DNA of 60,747 bases from Novosphingobium sp. ST904 (GCF_001298105.1 NZ_LGJH01000131.1:1-60747); one strand, 5' to 3'; counted from the first letter of the stretch, positions 1 to 9,581 are shown. Notes: a model not told the origin generated them from the letters alone. Translations and numbers: made by a program.

Positions 1-46
1 CCCGCTCGCGGACTTCAGGTGAAAATTTGTTGGTTGTCTTGCTCAT
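1..46 (-). CDS. IS3-family transposase OrfA, first 15 codons only
   Basis: On the minus strand an ATG at 46-44 opens a frame reading MSKTTNKFSPEVRER, typical of the N-terminus of the small OrfA (helix-turn-helix) transposase subunit of IS3 elements. A purine-rich ribosome site (GAGAAGGAG) lies upstream. The rest lies outside the window. The same 15 codons occur at the right end. Confidence 0.75.
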   Translation of the reverse strand, partial: MSKTTNKFSPEVRER

Positions 47-100
47 AACGGATGCTCCTTCTCACAAGTTGGAGCCTCCTGGAAACCCGGGGCGCTTCAG
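1..100 (-). mobile_element. End of an IS3-family insertion sequence (left copy)
   Basis: Positions 1-100 are the exact reverse complement of 60648-60747. Read on the minus strand the element begins TGAAGCGCCCCGGG, with the TG terminus and the GC-rich inverted repeat usual for the IS51/IS407 branch of IS3 elements. A ribosome site and the first codons of transposase orfA follow. Only this one end is in the window, so target duplication cannot be tested. The copy points outward, to the left. Confidence 0.8.
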
Positions 101-104
101 AACC

Positions 105-2669
105 ATGGTCGTGCCGGCTTATGCTCAGGCCCAGGATCAGGCGAGTACCAAGGGTCAACCTCAAAGCCAGGCTCAGGCCGCAAGGGCTGCGCGCGAGGGT
201 GCGCGCGAAGAGGATATCAAGGAGAATATCCAGGAAATCATCGTTACGGCCCGGCGCAAGGAAGAGCTCATCCAGGACGTGCCGCAGGCAATCCAGGCCG
301 TGACCGGGGCATCATTGGAGAAACTGAACCTCTTCAGTTTCGACGATCTCAGCAAAGTCGCGGCCGGCGTGAGCCTCAATCGAGCTGGCAACCTCACGAC
401 CATTCGCGGCGTAAGCTTCAACCCGACCGCGCAGACAAATCCGACCGTCGCGATGTATATCAACGATGCTCCGGTTCAACCGACCATCGTGTTCCAGTCG
501 GTCTTCGACGTCGAGCAGTTCGAGATCCTGCGCGGTCCGCAGGGGACCATGCGCGGGCAATCCGCGCCGACGGGCGCGATCACGATCACGACCCGTAAGC
601 CGAATCTCTATCGCCACGGTGCTACGGCCATGGCCACCTTCACCGATCGCGACGGCCGCACGCTTCAGGGCGCAGCAAATATCCCGATTGTCGAGGGCGT
701 GCTGGGTATCCGCTTTGCCGGCATTCTCGATCATTCCAACAATGGCGGGATCAAGAGCGTCAACAATCCGGAGGATCCTTACGCCAATAACAATGCGTTC
801 CGTGCAAGCGTCCGGTTCGAGCCGACCGACAACCTCAGCGTCAACTTCATGTACCAAAAGCGCTGGGTGAAGAGTCTGTCTTACGGCAGCGCCGTGTACG
901 GCGACGGCGCACCGGGCGGAACGTTCAGGGCGTCAGGCTATGCGCTACCGTACGTTCAGCCGGTCGGCGTGAACGGCCCTGCTCTCGAAATCGGCGATCG
1001 CCGTGCAGTCGCCGAAAATGGTGATTTCGGGCGCAGCACTCAGGAGGTCGCAACTGGCCAGATCGAATATGTGCTGGCCGGCCAGAAGCTTTCCTATGTG
1101 GGTGCCTGGTCGAACAACGACACCCAGGTCAGCCGCAACTACGCCGACACCGCCAACCTCGTCGTCGGTGACTGGCCGGGACGCAGTCTCGATGCGACGC
1201 TGACCCGCTGGACCCACGAACTGCGCCTTTCCTCGGATGAGCGGTTGCTTGGCGGACACCTCGAATATGTGATCGGCGTGTTCCATGAGAACGAGAAGAC
1301 GGTCAATGTCGGCAACAACGGCGTGACCTTCCAGTCCGGCGCCTTCGGTTCGCCCCTGGGGGCACCGATCGCCCAATCGCCCAATCTCGATTTCTCGACG
1401 ACGAGCCTCTACAACTCCAACACGAAGCTGAAGGAATGGTCGTATTTCGGCACGTTGACGCTTCATATCGACGACAAGACCGAGCTTTCGGGCGGTATCC
1501 GCTTCATCAACGAGAGCAAGGACGGCTTGCGGACCAACTCCCAGAGCGCAGGGTATCGCGCTGAAGCTTCATGCGTCACTCCGGGAGGCATTCGCGGCCG
1601 GACGTACGCCAACGTCTGCGACGTTCCGGTCGCCTCCCGTGTAACCGGCACCATCCCCGACGTCTGGAAAAAGACGCCAACGGTCTACAGCGCCTCGCTC
1701 TCGCGTCACTGGACGAACGACGTCGTCACTTACTTCAACTATGGCAGTTCCTGGCGTCCGGGACCGACGCAAGGTAACCTGATCAATGGCGCGAATGATC
1801 CGACCCTCTCGGCATTGACGAACCTGAAAGACGAGAAGACCAATTCCTATGAATTGGGCCTGAAGACTTCCTGGCTCGATCGGCGCCTCAATCTCAATCT
1901 TGCCGTCTATCACCAGGATTACACGAACTACGTCTATTCGGTCCTCACCGGCATCCCGTATCTAGCGGATACCGGAGTTCCAGGCACGACACCCGCCGTC
2001 ACGCTCGCCGTACCGATGAATTCTAACATCGATGCAAAAGTCGACGGCGTCGATTTCGATTTCAACTTCGCGGCTACCAAGAACTGGACGATCAGCGGCG
2101 GTGCCAGCTGGGCGAATGGCCGCTTCAAGAACCAGCTCATTCCCTGCTGGGACGGCAATTTCGATGGCGTGCCGGACAACGACACGAGCATGCTCTTGCC
2201 TGCATTCCTCTTGCCGCCCGGCGTCCAGACCGGTGTCCAACGCTTCCAGAGCCGCGGGATTTCGATCGCTGAGTGCAAGGTCAGCGGCAGGTCGGCGCTG
2301 CAGCCGAAGTGGAATGCGACGCTTCGTACCGAGTACTCGCACCCCATTTCGAACGGCACAGACGCGTTCATCAGCGGACTGCTGACCTACACACCCAAGA
2401 ACCCCTACGCGAACGCGACTTACACGGTGCCTGACTATGCGCTCGCCAATCTCAACATCGGTGTTCGCAATTATGAGGCCGGCTGGGAACTCCAGGTCTT
2501 TGCCCGCAACCTCTTCGACACGCGCACCGTGACGGACAAGGGCGTATCGGCGGTGACCGACACGCCTGATGTAAGCAGCACGTTCGGCGTCTCCGGATAT
2601 CGCAGCTACGCCGCTCTCGCGCCTCGGGAGCTGGGGATCACCTTCCGTTACTCGTTCGGCTCAAGGTGA
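105..2669 (+). CDS. TonB-dependent outer-membrane receptor, 5' end cut off by an IS
   Basis: Outer-membrane beta-barrel receptor that would import a bulky substrate with TonB energy. The TonB box (EIIVTARR), plug motifs and the C-terminal barrel ending in an aromatic-rich strand (TFRYSFGSR) are all visible, so about 854 residues of a normal receptor remain. The N-terminus is abnormal: the IS ends at about position 99-100 and the receptor resumes with VVPAYAQAQ, the tail of a signal peptide with its AxA cleavage site. The n- and h-regions are gone. The open frame continues back into the IS to a TTG at 27, giving a chance hydrophobic start, but I take 105 as the first ATG of receptor sequence. 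The native promoter is lost. Downstream are a small exported protein and a FadR-type regulator. Function in this state is doubtful. Confidence 0.85.
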   Translation: MVVPAYAQAQDQASTKGQPQSQAQAARAAREGAREEDIKENIQEIIVTARRKEELIQDVPQAIQAVTGASLEKLNLFSFDDLSKVAAGVSLNRAGNLTTIRGVSFNPTAQTNPTVAMYINDAPVQPTIVFQSVFDVEQFEILRGPQGTMRGQSAPTGAITITTRKPNLYRHGATAMATFTDRDGRTLQGAANIPIVEGVLGIRFAGILDHSNNGGIKSVNNPEDPYANNNAFRASVRFEPTDNLSVNFMYQKRWVKSLSYGSAVYGDGAPGGTFRASGYALPYVQPVGVNGPALEIGDRRAVAENGDFGRSTQEVATGQIEYVLAGQKLSYVGAWSNNDTQVSRNYADTANLVVGDWPGRSLDATLTRWTHELRLSSDERLLGGHLEYVIGVFHENEKTVNVGNNGVTFQSGAFGSPLGAPIAQSPNLDFSTTSLYNSNTKLKEWSYFGTLTLHIDDKTELSGGIRFINESKDGLRTNSQSAGYRAEASCVTPGGIRGRTYANVCDVPVASRVTGTIPDVWKKTPTVYSASLSRHWTNDVVTYFNYGSSWRPGPTQGNLINGANDPTLSALTNLKDEKTNSYELGLKTSWLDRRLNLNLAVYHQDYTNYVYSVLTGIPYLADTGVPGTTPAVTLAVPMNSNIDAKVDGVDFDFNFAATKNWTISGGASWANGRFKNQLIPCWDGNFDGVPDNDTSMLLPAFLLPPGVQTGVQRFQSRGISIAECKVSGRSALQPKWNATLRTEYSHPISNGTDAFISGLLTYTPKNPYANATYTVPDYALANLNIGVRNYEAGWELQVFARNLFDTRTVTDKGVSAVTDTPDVSSTFGVSGYRSYAALAPRELGITFRYSFGSR

Positions 2670-2723
2670 CGCGCGCCGATGATTAAGCAATTTCCAATCC
2701 AGTATCTGATCGGAGCACGGATC

Positions 2724-3082
2724 ATGAAAAATCTCTAAATTCCCTCTCGTCCCTTGCTTTGCTGGCATGCGCCTGCGGAGCTGCGATGCCGGCCGTCGCA
2801 TCGGCAGCCGAAACGCCCGCGCCGGCTCAGTCCACGCCCGTCAAGCCTGCCTATTCGACGGGCAAGACGCAGCTCGCAACGCTTCTGGCCGACCCGGCTG
2901 CCAAGGCGGTCCTTCAGAAACACATCCCCGAATTGCTGAATGGCCAGAACATGGACCAGGCGTCGGGCATGACGCTGCGGGAAATTCAGGACGCGGTAAA
3001 GGCTTACGCACCCGACGTGCTGTCGGACAAGGTCCTTGCCGAAATCGACAAGGATCTTGCCGCACTGCCGCCAAAGCAGTGA
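2724..3082 (+). CDS. Small exported protein of unknown function (frameshifted at the start)
   Basis: An ATG at 2724 is followed by a run of five A's. With six A's the frame reads MKKSLNSLSSLALLACACG and runs on to a 119-residue protein with a clear Sec signal peptide ending near AVASAAE. As sequenced, the ATG frame stops at once and only the frame from a TTG at 2759 is open. The mature part (about 90 residues) is rich in Ala, Lys and Asp and ends with a predicted helical segment. I do not recognise a family. Its place directly after a TonB receptor suggests a periplasmic helper of the same uptake unit. That is inference from position. Confidence 0.6.
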
Positions 3083-3279
3083 GCAGCCTTAACATGCTGA
3101 CAAGCGCGACTGACCGGCATCGTTGAGATGTCGGTGCTTCGCCCCGAGGAAGATGCAATGCGGATCGCGGCCGAATTCGGCTGTGGTCCGCTTGCGGAAA
3201 GGATCGGGCTTTCGGAATTCGAAAGCTTTGATGCGCCTCACGATGACTTCCCGGGAAAGTCCGGCTTATTGCAGGAGCC

Positions 3280-4038
3280 ATGAGCTCCAAACCGTCATCG
3301 TCCCAGATCGATATTGCTGCTGCCCGGCTCCGTTCGCTTGCGATGGCGACGCCAGACGGTGAACTTCTCGGCAGTGAGGACGATGTGATCGGATCTCTCG
3401 GGGTTTCGCGGATCACTGCTCGCCAGGCCGCCCGCCTACTCGAGCGTGAGGGTGTGCTCACGGTCAAGCGCGGAAAGCATGGCGGCTACTTTGCCGCACG
3501 ACCTAGCGGCGACATGATCGAAACCGTCGTGTGCTCTTACATGAACACGCTCGGTCTCAGCACCAAGCATACCGGAATGGTTGCGACCTCGCTTTGGATC
3601 GAAGCCTTGCGGGAGGCTGCGGGCGCCGAGAGGGCGGCGGCTTTGGCCATGGTTGATGAGCTATCGCCGCTTTTTGAAGATCTCGATCCCGAGGCAACTC
3701 TGGAGGAGGTGTCAAAGCTTGAACAGCGGATGCGAGCTGCTGTTTTCAAGCTGATTGATGGTGCTTACATCGACCTCATCTTTCGCATCAACGCCGCCTT
3801 TGCGCGCCAGCGCTTGACGGGTTGGACCGAGCAGCTCGATGCCGATCTTCACAGGCGCTTCGTCCGCAAATGGAAAGCTGCAAAGCTGATGGAGCTTGAA
3901 GGCATCGCGGATGGCAATGTTCTTCAGGCAGTGACCGCAGCCATGCATGAGCGCAGTCTCTGGGTTGGCCGTGGCGGCGGGAAATGGAAAGACGAGCCAG
4001 CTGTTGAACGTGTAATAGCCGAAAACAGCCTGCGCTAA
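3280..4038 (+). CDS. FadR/GntR-family transcriptional regulator
   Basis: 252-residue regulator. Residues about 10-80 form a winged helix-turn-helix with the GntR hallmarks SRITARQAARLLEREGVL and GGYFAARP. The rest is an all-helical FadR-like (FCD/VanR) effector domain. It is a clear paralogue of the regulator at 28583-29323, sharing the ARLxEREGxLTVxRG core and the C-terminal helical pattern. Such proteins usually repress catabolic genes until a pathway intermediate binds. The gene stands alone between the exported protein and a convergent VOC gene. Candidate targets are the promoters described at 4549-4731 and the AGTGYCCT-type sites. Binding is not shown. Confidence 0.85.
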   Translation: MSSKPSSSQIDIAAARLRSLAMATPDGELLGSEDDVIGSLGVSRITARQAARLLEREGVLTVKRGKHGGYFAARPSGDMIETVVCSYMNTLGLSTKHTGMVATSLWIEALREAAGAERAAALAMVDELSPLFEDLDPEATLEEVSKLEQRMRAAVFKLIDGAYIDLIFRINAAFARQRLTGWTEQLDADLHRRFVRKWKAAKLMELEGIADGNVLQAVTAAMHERSLWVGRGGGKWKDEPAVERVIAENSLR

Positions 4039-4139
4039 GCGGAGCAACTTCCATACGGGCGTGTCACCGCGCGTATGTCCAGGACATTGAGCATCTGGTC
4101 AGGCCGAGCAGGGGGAAGGGGGCAGGCGAGATCGTTGCT

Positions 4140-4514
4140 CTATTCGGGTTCGATGAAGGTCAATTCCAGCGGTACGCCGTGCGGATCGAGAAGAAATATC
4201 TGCGCTAAGCCTGGGGTGATATGGTCGGCCTCAGCATACTTGATACCGGCATTGTCCAAGCGGGTTTTCATTGCCGGCCGGTTGCTGCAACGCAGCGCCA
4301 CATGATCGACACTGCCGGTCGTCGTGCCCTCAGGCTGCTTCAGTCTGAGATGGATGATGGGATTTCCTTCGTCATCGTACAGCCAATGAGCCTGATTTCC
4401 CATGACGACAGGCCCTGGCCGGTAGGTAAGGCCCAGCGCACGCTCATAGAACTGGGCAGTTCGCTCGGGATCCATTGTCCTGATATTCACGTGATCGATA
4501 CCGGCAACGGCCAT
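4140..4514 (-). CDS. VOC-superfamily protein (glyoxalase/extradiol-dioxygenase fold)
   Basis: 124-residue single-module vicinal-oxygen-chelate protein. The N-terminal motif GIDHVNIRTMDPERTAQFYERALG and the C-terminal DPHGVPLELTF are the two half-sites of the fold, with His8 and the terminal Glu (LELTF) as likely metal ligands and a central His in the VDHVALRC strand. Proteins of this size act as dimers, as lyases, isomerases, dioxygenases or binding proteins, and the sequence does not say which. It is transcribed away from the dehydratase operon across a 304-bp divergent region. The long antisense frame covering it is not a gene. Confidence 0.8.
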   Translation of the reverse strand: MAVAGIDHVNIRTMDPERTAQFYERALGLTYRPGPVVMGNQAHWLYDDEGNPIIHLRLKQPEGTTTGSVDHVALRCSNRPAMKTRLDNAGIKYAEADHITPGLAQIFLLDPHGVPLELTFIEPE

Positions 4515-4818
4515 TGCTAATGCCCTTCTGAATGATTTTTTGATGTCTGATCCGTCGCGTCAGAGCACACAGCGCTCGGGCGCAAAAATGGCCTGGATCA
4601 TCAGCGTTCCGACCAGACTGACGCTCTGAGATTGGCACTCGTAGGAAGATATGTCCTGCTGGATTGGGGTGCGGGATCTTCGATATCGCCAGAGCGCATT
4701 GCTGATCGTCGCGATCCGTCAAGTCAGAGCAGCGAATCCTCGCGATTGTGTCTCGAAAGGCAGATGACCTGCGGAGATCCGTGGGCGGCTCGCCAAGAGG
4801 ACAATTGGGAGAAGTGGC
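4515..4818. promoter_or_regulatory. Divergent control region with a 19-bp direct repeat
   Basis: This 304-bp gene-free stretch separates the VOC gene (minus) from the dehydratase operon (plus). GATCCGTCGCGTCAGAGCA at 4549-4567 recurs at 4713-4731 with two mismatches. The first copy overlaps an inverted repeat TCTGA-9 bp-TCAGA (4546-4564). This looks like a pair of binding sites for one regulator, possibly the FadR-type protein upstream. I see no convincing ORF here. Confidence 0.45.
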
Positions 4819-6005
4819 GTGACGGATAGTGACACCCAGGTGAAGATGGATATCAGCGACGTCGAATGGCGTCTTGGCCACAAGGTGGGCGGCGGGGAGC
4901 TGTGGGAACCCTGCAACAAGACCGATATCCGCCGCTGGGTCATGGCCATGGACTATGTGAACCCGCTGCACTGGGACCAGCGTTTCGCGCAGGAAACCAA
5001 GTTCGGCGACATCATCGCGCCGCAGTCGATCTGCGTCGCGCTCGATTATGGGCATGGCAACAATCAGGCCTGCGTCGGCCGGATCGAGGGCCAGCACATG
5101 ATCTTCGGGGGCGAGGAGTGGTGGTGGTACGGCACCCATGTCCGCCCCGGCGACCATCTCAGCCATGAGCGGATCTTCACCGGCTACAAGCTGACCGATA
5201 CACGCTTCGCGGGCCCCACCCTGTTCCAGCGCGGCGATACGATTCACCGCAACCAGCGCGGCGATCTGATTGCCAAATCGTGCCCCACGGTGATCCGCTA
5301 TCTGGCGAAGGAGGCGGAAAAGCGGGGAATGTACGCCTCCAGCGCCGGTGCACCGCGCAAGTGGACGTCGGCCGAACTGGCAGAAATCGATCAGGTGCGC
5401 CGCGACTGGTTTCTCTCCAACCGCGAAGGCAAGTCGCCGCATTTCGAGGAAGTCTCGGTGGGGCAAAAACTGCCGCGCCGGGTGATCGGGCCGCACTCGA
5501 TCGCCAGCTTCACCACCGAATACCGGGCCTTCATCTTCAACATCTGGGGCAGCTTCTATTGGCAGGGGATCGAGGGCGTTCCCGATTGCTGGGTCAATCA
5601 GGACATGGGCTGGATCGAAGGCTTCTCCTTCGACGAAGTGGGCGCAATGACCGATCCGCGTCTGCGTGACGGGCTCTACCTCGGCCCCTCGCGCGGGCAT
5701 ATCGACGACGGCCGTGCCAGCGAGATCGGGATGCACCGTGCCTATGGCTATGGCGCCACGATGGCGGCGTGGAATACCGACTACCTTGCGTTCTGGGCCG
5801 GGCATGACGGCATGGTCCGCCACGCCAAGAGCGAGTTCCGCGGCCGGCCTTCGAAGGCGACGTCACCTATATCGAGGGAGAGGTCGTGGAGAAGATCGAA
5901 AAGTCCGAATGGGGCTTCCCCGTCGTGCGCGTAGAAGTGCGGATGACCGATCAGGACGGCAAGATCGTCGTCACTTCCGTCAACGAAGTCCAGTTGCCGT
6001 ACTGA
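4819..6005 (+). CDS. MaoC/FAS1-like dehydratase, double hot-dog (frameshifted)
   Basis: Predicted (R)-specific enoyl-CoA hydratase/dehydratase of the MaoC hot-dog superfamily, about 395 residues, which fits a two-hot-dog protein. The hydratase motif is seen at residues 45-66 (DYVNPLHWDQRFAQ, then FGDIIAPQ), with Asp45 and His51 as candidate catalytic pair. The frame breaks near 5844 where GGCCGG should be GGCCCGG. The restored frame continues FEGDVTYIEG and ends TSVNEVQLPY at 6005. The ligase gene follows 12 bp later, so hydration of an acyl-CoA made by that ligase is a sensible role, though the acyl chain is unknown. Confidence 0.75.
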
Positions 6006-6017
6006 GGAGGGCGGACA

Positions 6018-7724
6018 TTGTCTTCGCACGATTTCGTCGTCGATCGCTCCGTCTCCATCGCGCGCGGGCTTCCGCTCAGCGAGGAGGTGGGGTTAGGAGA
6101 ACTGACACTTGCCGGCTTCCTGCGGGAGGTAACGTCCCGCTTCGGCGGCCGTGAAGCGCTGGTCCACCGTCTCGACGACGGGTCGCGCGAGCGATGGAGC
6201 TATTGCGACCTGTGGGACCGATCGCGGGAAGTCGCCAAGGCGCTGATTGCGACCGGGCTGGGCAAGGGGGAGCGTGTCGGCGTCCTCATGACCAACCGCG
6301 CCGAATTTCTCTCGGCCATGTTCGGGGCGGCGCTGGCGGGCGGTGTCGCCACACCGCTCAGCACGTTTTCGACCCCGGCCGAGCTTGAATATCTGATCGG
6401 GCACTCGGCGGTATCGTATCTTCTTTTTGAGGAGAGCGTGCTCAAGAAGGAATTCCTTGAGATCCTTTGCGATCTCGATCCGCAGATCGCGGTGAGCACG
6501 GCTGGCCATTATGCCTCCAGCCGCTTTCCGTTCCTGAGGGAACTGGCCGTGGTTGGCGGGGAAGGGAGGGGCGCTGCCCGTTCCTGGCGCGCCTTTCTGG
6601 ATCTTGGGCAGGCGGTGCCGGATGACAGGCTGGACGCGCGCGCGAAAGCGTAGTTCCGGCCGATCCGGGTGCGCTGTTCTTTTCCTCCGGCTCGACCGCG
6701 CAGCCGAAGGGCATCCTCTCCGCCCATCAGGGCGTATCGCTGCAAATGTGGCGCATGGGGGCGCCAGCAGGGGCTGAGTGACGCCGTGCGCAGTTGGACG
6801 GCCAACGGCTTCTTCTGGTCGGGCAATTTCTCGATGATTATCGGCGGCACCCTGTCGATGGGCAGATCGCTGATCCTTCAGCGCACCTTCCACCCCGCAG
6901 AGGCGCTGGATCTGCTCCAGTCGGAGCGGGTGACCTTTCCCTTCGCATGGCCGCATCAGTGGGAGCAGCTCACGGCGGCTCCAAACTGGCAAGCGGTCGA
7001 TCTTTCCTCGCTGACGTTCGTGGATACGGCATGCCCGATTGCCGCTCATCCAACGGTCACGACCGCATGGATCGAGCCCAAGCACTGCTACGGCAATACC
7101 GAGACTTTCACGCTGAGCGCAGCGTTTCCGGCGATGACCAACGCTGAAGACGCCGCCGAGAGCCACGGCGTGCCGTTGCCGGGAAATCTGATCAAGATCG
7201 TCGATCCGCTTACAGGCCACGCGGTCCCACTGGGCGAGAACGGAGAGATCGCAGTCAAGGGGCCGACGCTGATGCTGGGATATCTCGGCACACCGTTGTT
7301 CGAGACTTTGGACGAGGAAGGCTACTTCCGCACTGGAGATGGAGGACGGCTCGACGAGCAGGGCCGCCTGCACTGGCAGGGCAGACTGAACGACATCATC
7401 AAGACCGGCGGCGCGAATGTCTCCCCGCTCGAAATCGACGAGGCCATTCGCGCACTGCCCGGCATCAAGATGAGCCAGACCGTCGGCGTGCCGCATGAAA
7501 CGCTCGGTGAAATCGTCGTCTCCTGCGTGGTGTTCCATGCCGACGGCGAAATGAGCGAGGATGCGGTTCGCGAACGGCTGCGTACGGTACTGGCCAGCTA
7601 CAAGGTGCCGCGCCGGGTCATCGGCCTCGACGAGCAGCAGTTGGGATTGACCGGATCGGCAAAGATCAAGACATCCGAACTCCGCTCGCTTGCGGTGAAG
7701 TGGCTGGCGAGCGAAACGGCCTGA
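6018..7724 (+). CDS. AMP-forming acyl-CoA synthetase (two frameshifts)
   Basis: ANL-superfamily ligase that would activate a carboxylic acid to its CoA thioester via an acyl-AMP. TTG start at 6018 with GAGGAGG seven bases upstream. Visible motifs are the phosphate-binding loop SSGSTAQPKG (about 6689-6718), YGNTETF, the hinge region YFRTGDGGRLDEQGR followed by GRLNDIIKTGG, and the C-terminal catalytic Lys in GSAKIKTSEL. As sequenced the frame is broken at about 6651 (one base missing, giving a false TAG) and at 6757-6761 (five G's for four). Corrected length is 568 residues, normal for the family. It lies between the dehydratase and an MBL hydrolase in one plus-strand operon. Confidence 0.8.
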
Positions 7725-7780
7725 ACAGAATGACCTACTGCCTTCCCCAGATCGACAGGCAGACAGGACAAGGGAGCGAA

Positions 7781-8665
7781 ATGACGAACTTCCGGATAGG
7801 CAATGCTCAGGTGGGTTCCGTGTTGGAAATGGAGCTCACCGGCCGGCCGATTGCCTCTCTCGGGGCTTCGGACGAGCTCGTGGATCGCCATCGCTCATGG
7901 CTGGAGCCCCATTTTCTTCAGGCGGGAAACACCTGGAGCCTGAACTTTCGCAGCTGGGTGGTACGCGTCGATGATCTCGTCATCGTCATAGACCCGTGCA
8001 ACGGCAACGGGCGGCCTAATATCATGCCGATGTTCGACATGCTCGACATTCCATATCTGGAGCGGTTCGAGGCGACGGGTATCCGCGTGGAGGACGTCGA
8101 TTACGTCTTCTGCACCCATTTCCACCACGATCACTGCGGATGGAATACGCAGCTTCGCGGCGGCAAATGGGTGCCGACTTTCCCCAATGCGCGCTACCTT
8201 TTCGTGCAGCGGGAGTACGATCGCTGGCATCCCGACAACGCCGCCCGCTTCGCGTCCTTGCCCTACAACGACGGCGTGTACGAGCGGTCGATCGCCCCGG
8301 TCGTGGAAGCGGGCCTCGCCGATTTGGTCATGGAGCCGCACCGGGTTTCGCCCAGTCTCGCCATAGAGCCGGGGCACGGACACACGGCAGGCCATTGCAT
8401 GATGCGCCTGTGCTCCAGCGACGAGGAGGCGGTCTTCGCGGGCGATGCGATCCATCACCCGCTTCAACTGATCGATCCGACCATAAAGTTCGGCGACCAT
8501 GACGATTGGGGAGCGGTCATGGAGACGCGGCGCCGTTTGGCGGCCGACAGCCTTGAGCGTTCGACGCTGATTATTCCCGCCCATCTGCCATTCCCCCATG
8601 CCGGTTACGTGCGGACGGCGGATATGGGGATGTGGTTCGAGGCCTACGCGCCAATGCAGGCTTAG
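7781..8665 (+). CDS. MBL-fold hydrolase, lactonase-like
   Basis: 294-residue metallo-beta-lactamase-fold enzyme. The metal motif THFHHDHCGWN gives His113-x-His115-x-Asp117-His118, and PGHGHTAGH and FAGDAIHHP supply further ligands, as in AHL-lactonase-like (AiiA-type) proteins. The ATG at 7781 is chosen because GGGAG lies just upstream; the frame itself opens earlier, inside the ligase gene end. No signal peptide, so cytoplasmic. Ring opening of a lactone or hydrolysis of an ester or thioester is likely. It is the last gene of the plus operon, followed by a strong hairpin. Confidence 0.8.
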   Translation: MTNFRIGNAQVGSVLEMELTGRPIASLGASDELVDRHRSWLEPHFLQAGNTWSLNFRSWVVRVDDLVIVIDPCNGNGRPNIMPMFDMLDIPYLERFEATGIRVEDVDYVFCTHFHHDHCGWNTQLRGGKWVPTFPNARYLFVQREYDRWHPDNAARFASLPYNDGVYERSIAPVVEAGLADLVMEPHRVSPSLAIEPGHGHTAGHCMMRLCSSDEEAVFAGDAIHHPLQLIDPTIKFGDHDDWGAVMETRRRLAADSLERSTLIIPAHLPFPHAGYVRTADMGMWFEAYAPMQA

Positions 8666-8680
8666 CACTTAACAGGAGGT

Positions 8681-8721
8681 CTCCCTATCGCCGCCAACCT
8701 CCATTTGGTGGCGATAGGGAG
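8681..8721. terminator. Hairpin between convergent genes
   Basis: CTCCCTATCGCC at 8681-8692 pairs perfectly with GGCGATAGGGAG at 8710-8721. It sits between the MBL gene (plus) and an SDR gene (minus), and can end transcription from either side. Confidence 0.6.
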
Positions 8722-8733
8722 CACAGGGCCTGC

Positions 8734-9483
8734 TCAGGAGGGAATGCGACCGCCATTCACGCCGATTGTCTGGCCCGTGACATAGCCTGTCGCCTCAAGG
8801 CACAGCCAGGAACAGGCGTTGGCGATGTCGTCAGGCTCGCCCGTGCGGCGCACAGGGATCATGCTGCGGACGGTTTCCAGCGGGATCGGGAACTTTTCCT
8901 TGTTCGCCTCCGACATCACCGTGTTCATGACCACTCCGGGCGGAATGTTGTTCACGGTAATGCCGAGGGGCCCCAATTCAGCCGCGAGGGTGCGGGTCAA
9001 GGTGATGATCGCCCCTTTGGATGAAGAGTAAGGCGCCATGAGGGCCGATCCGGTCTGCGCGCTGGATGATGACATGTTGACGATGCGCCCCCAACCGGCA
9101 GCGATCATGTCGGGAAGGACCACCTGGGTCATGATGAAAGTGCCCTTGACGTTCACTTCGTAGATCCGCTCCCAAAGTTCGTCGGTGACGTCCAGGAACG
9201 GTGTCGTATCCGTGATGCCCGCATTGTTGACGAGGACAGTGATCGGCCCGAATTCTTTCCGGATCCTACTGACGGCCGCCGCCACCTGTCCGCGGTCGGC
9301 GATGCTGGCCTGAACGGCGATGGCGCGTCCGCCTTCGGCGTTGATCTCGTCTGCCGTTCTCTGGGCATCGTCGAGAAGAATATCCACGACGCCTACCGCC
9401 ATGCCGTCTCGGGCGAGCCGCTTCGCGCAGGCCTTCCCGATCCCGGATGCAGCGCCAGTCACCAATGCCGTCTTGTTGGTCAT
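8734..9483 (-). CDS. Short-chain dehydrogenase/reductase (SDR)
   Basis: 249-residue classical SDR. NAD(P)-binding TGAASGIG at residues 9-16, NNAG in the middle, catalytic Ser in NMSSSSAQ and YSSSK with Tyr and Lys in place, so a functional oxidoreductase is expected. Start at 9483 is set by AAAGGAAAGAAGG upstream; the open frame extends further but into a hairpin region. It follows the receptor at 9582-12326 on the same strand, separated by a terminator-like hairpin, so it may be partly read through from the receptor promoter. Substrate unknown; many relatives act on hydroxyacyl-CoAs or ring alcohols. Confidence 0.85.
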   Translation of the reverse strand: MTNKTALVTGAASGIGKACAKRLARDGMAVGVVDILLDDAQRTADEINAEGGRAIAVQASIADRGQVAAAVSRIRKEFGPITVLVNNAGITDTTPFLDVTDELWERIYEVNVKGTFIMTQVVLPDMIAAGWGRIVNMSSSSAQTGSALMAPYSSSKGAIITLTRTLAAELGPLGITVNNIPPGVVMNTVMSEANKEKFPIPLETVRSMIPVRRTGEPDDIANACSWLCLEATGYVTGQTIGVNGGRIPS

Positions 9484-9526
9484 CGCCTTCTTTCCTTTCC
9501 CATGGACAGTGCTCCCAGAGAAAAGA

Positions 9527-9553
9527 CCCGGCCGGCGATAATCGCCGACCGGG
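9527..9553 (-). terminator. Hairpin downstream of the TonB receptor gene
   Basis: CCCGGcCGGCGAT at 9527-9539 pairs with ATCGCCGaCCGGG at 9541-9553 around one unpaired base. On the minus strand it is followed by a T-rich stretch (CTTTTCTC). It probably attenuates transcription between the receptor and the SDR gene. Confidence 0.5.
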
Positions 9554-9581
9554 CAAGGAGGGAGCGCAAATTGCGGTGAAC

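Noticed and set aside
27..104. N-terminal extension of the first receptor from a TTG in the IS
   Set aside because: It is antisense IS sequence; receptor-like sequence starts only after the IS end at about position 100.
4444..5823. 459-residue minus-strand open frame
   Set aside because: Antisense to the dehydratase and VOC genes, no family pattern, codon-bias shadow typical of GC-rich DNA.
6093..7538. 481-residue minus-strand open frame
   Set aside because: Antisense shadow of the acyl-CoA ligase.
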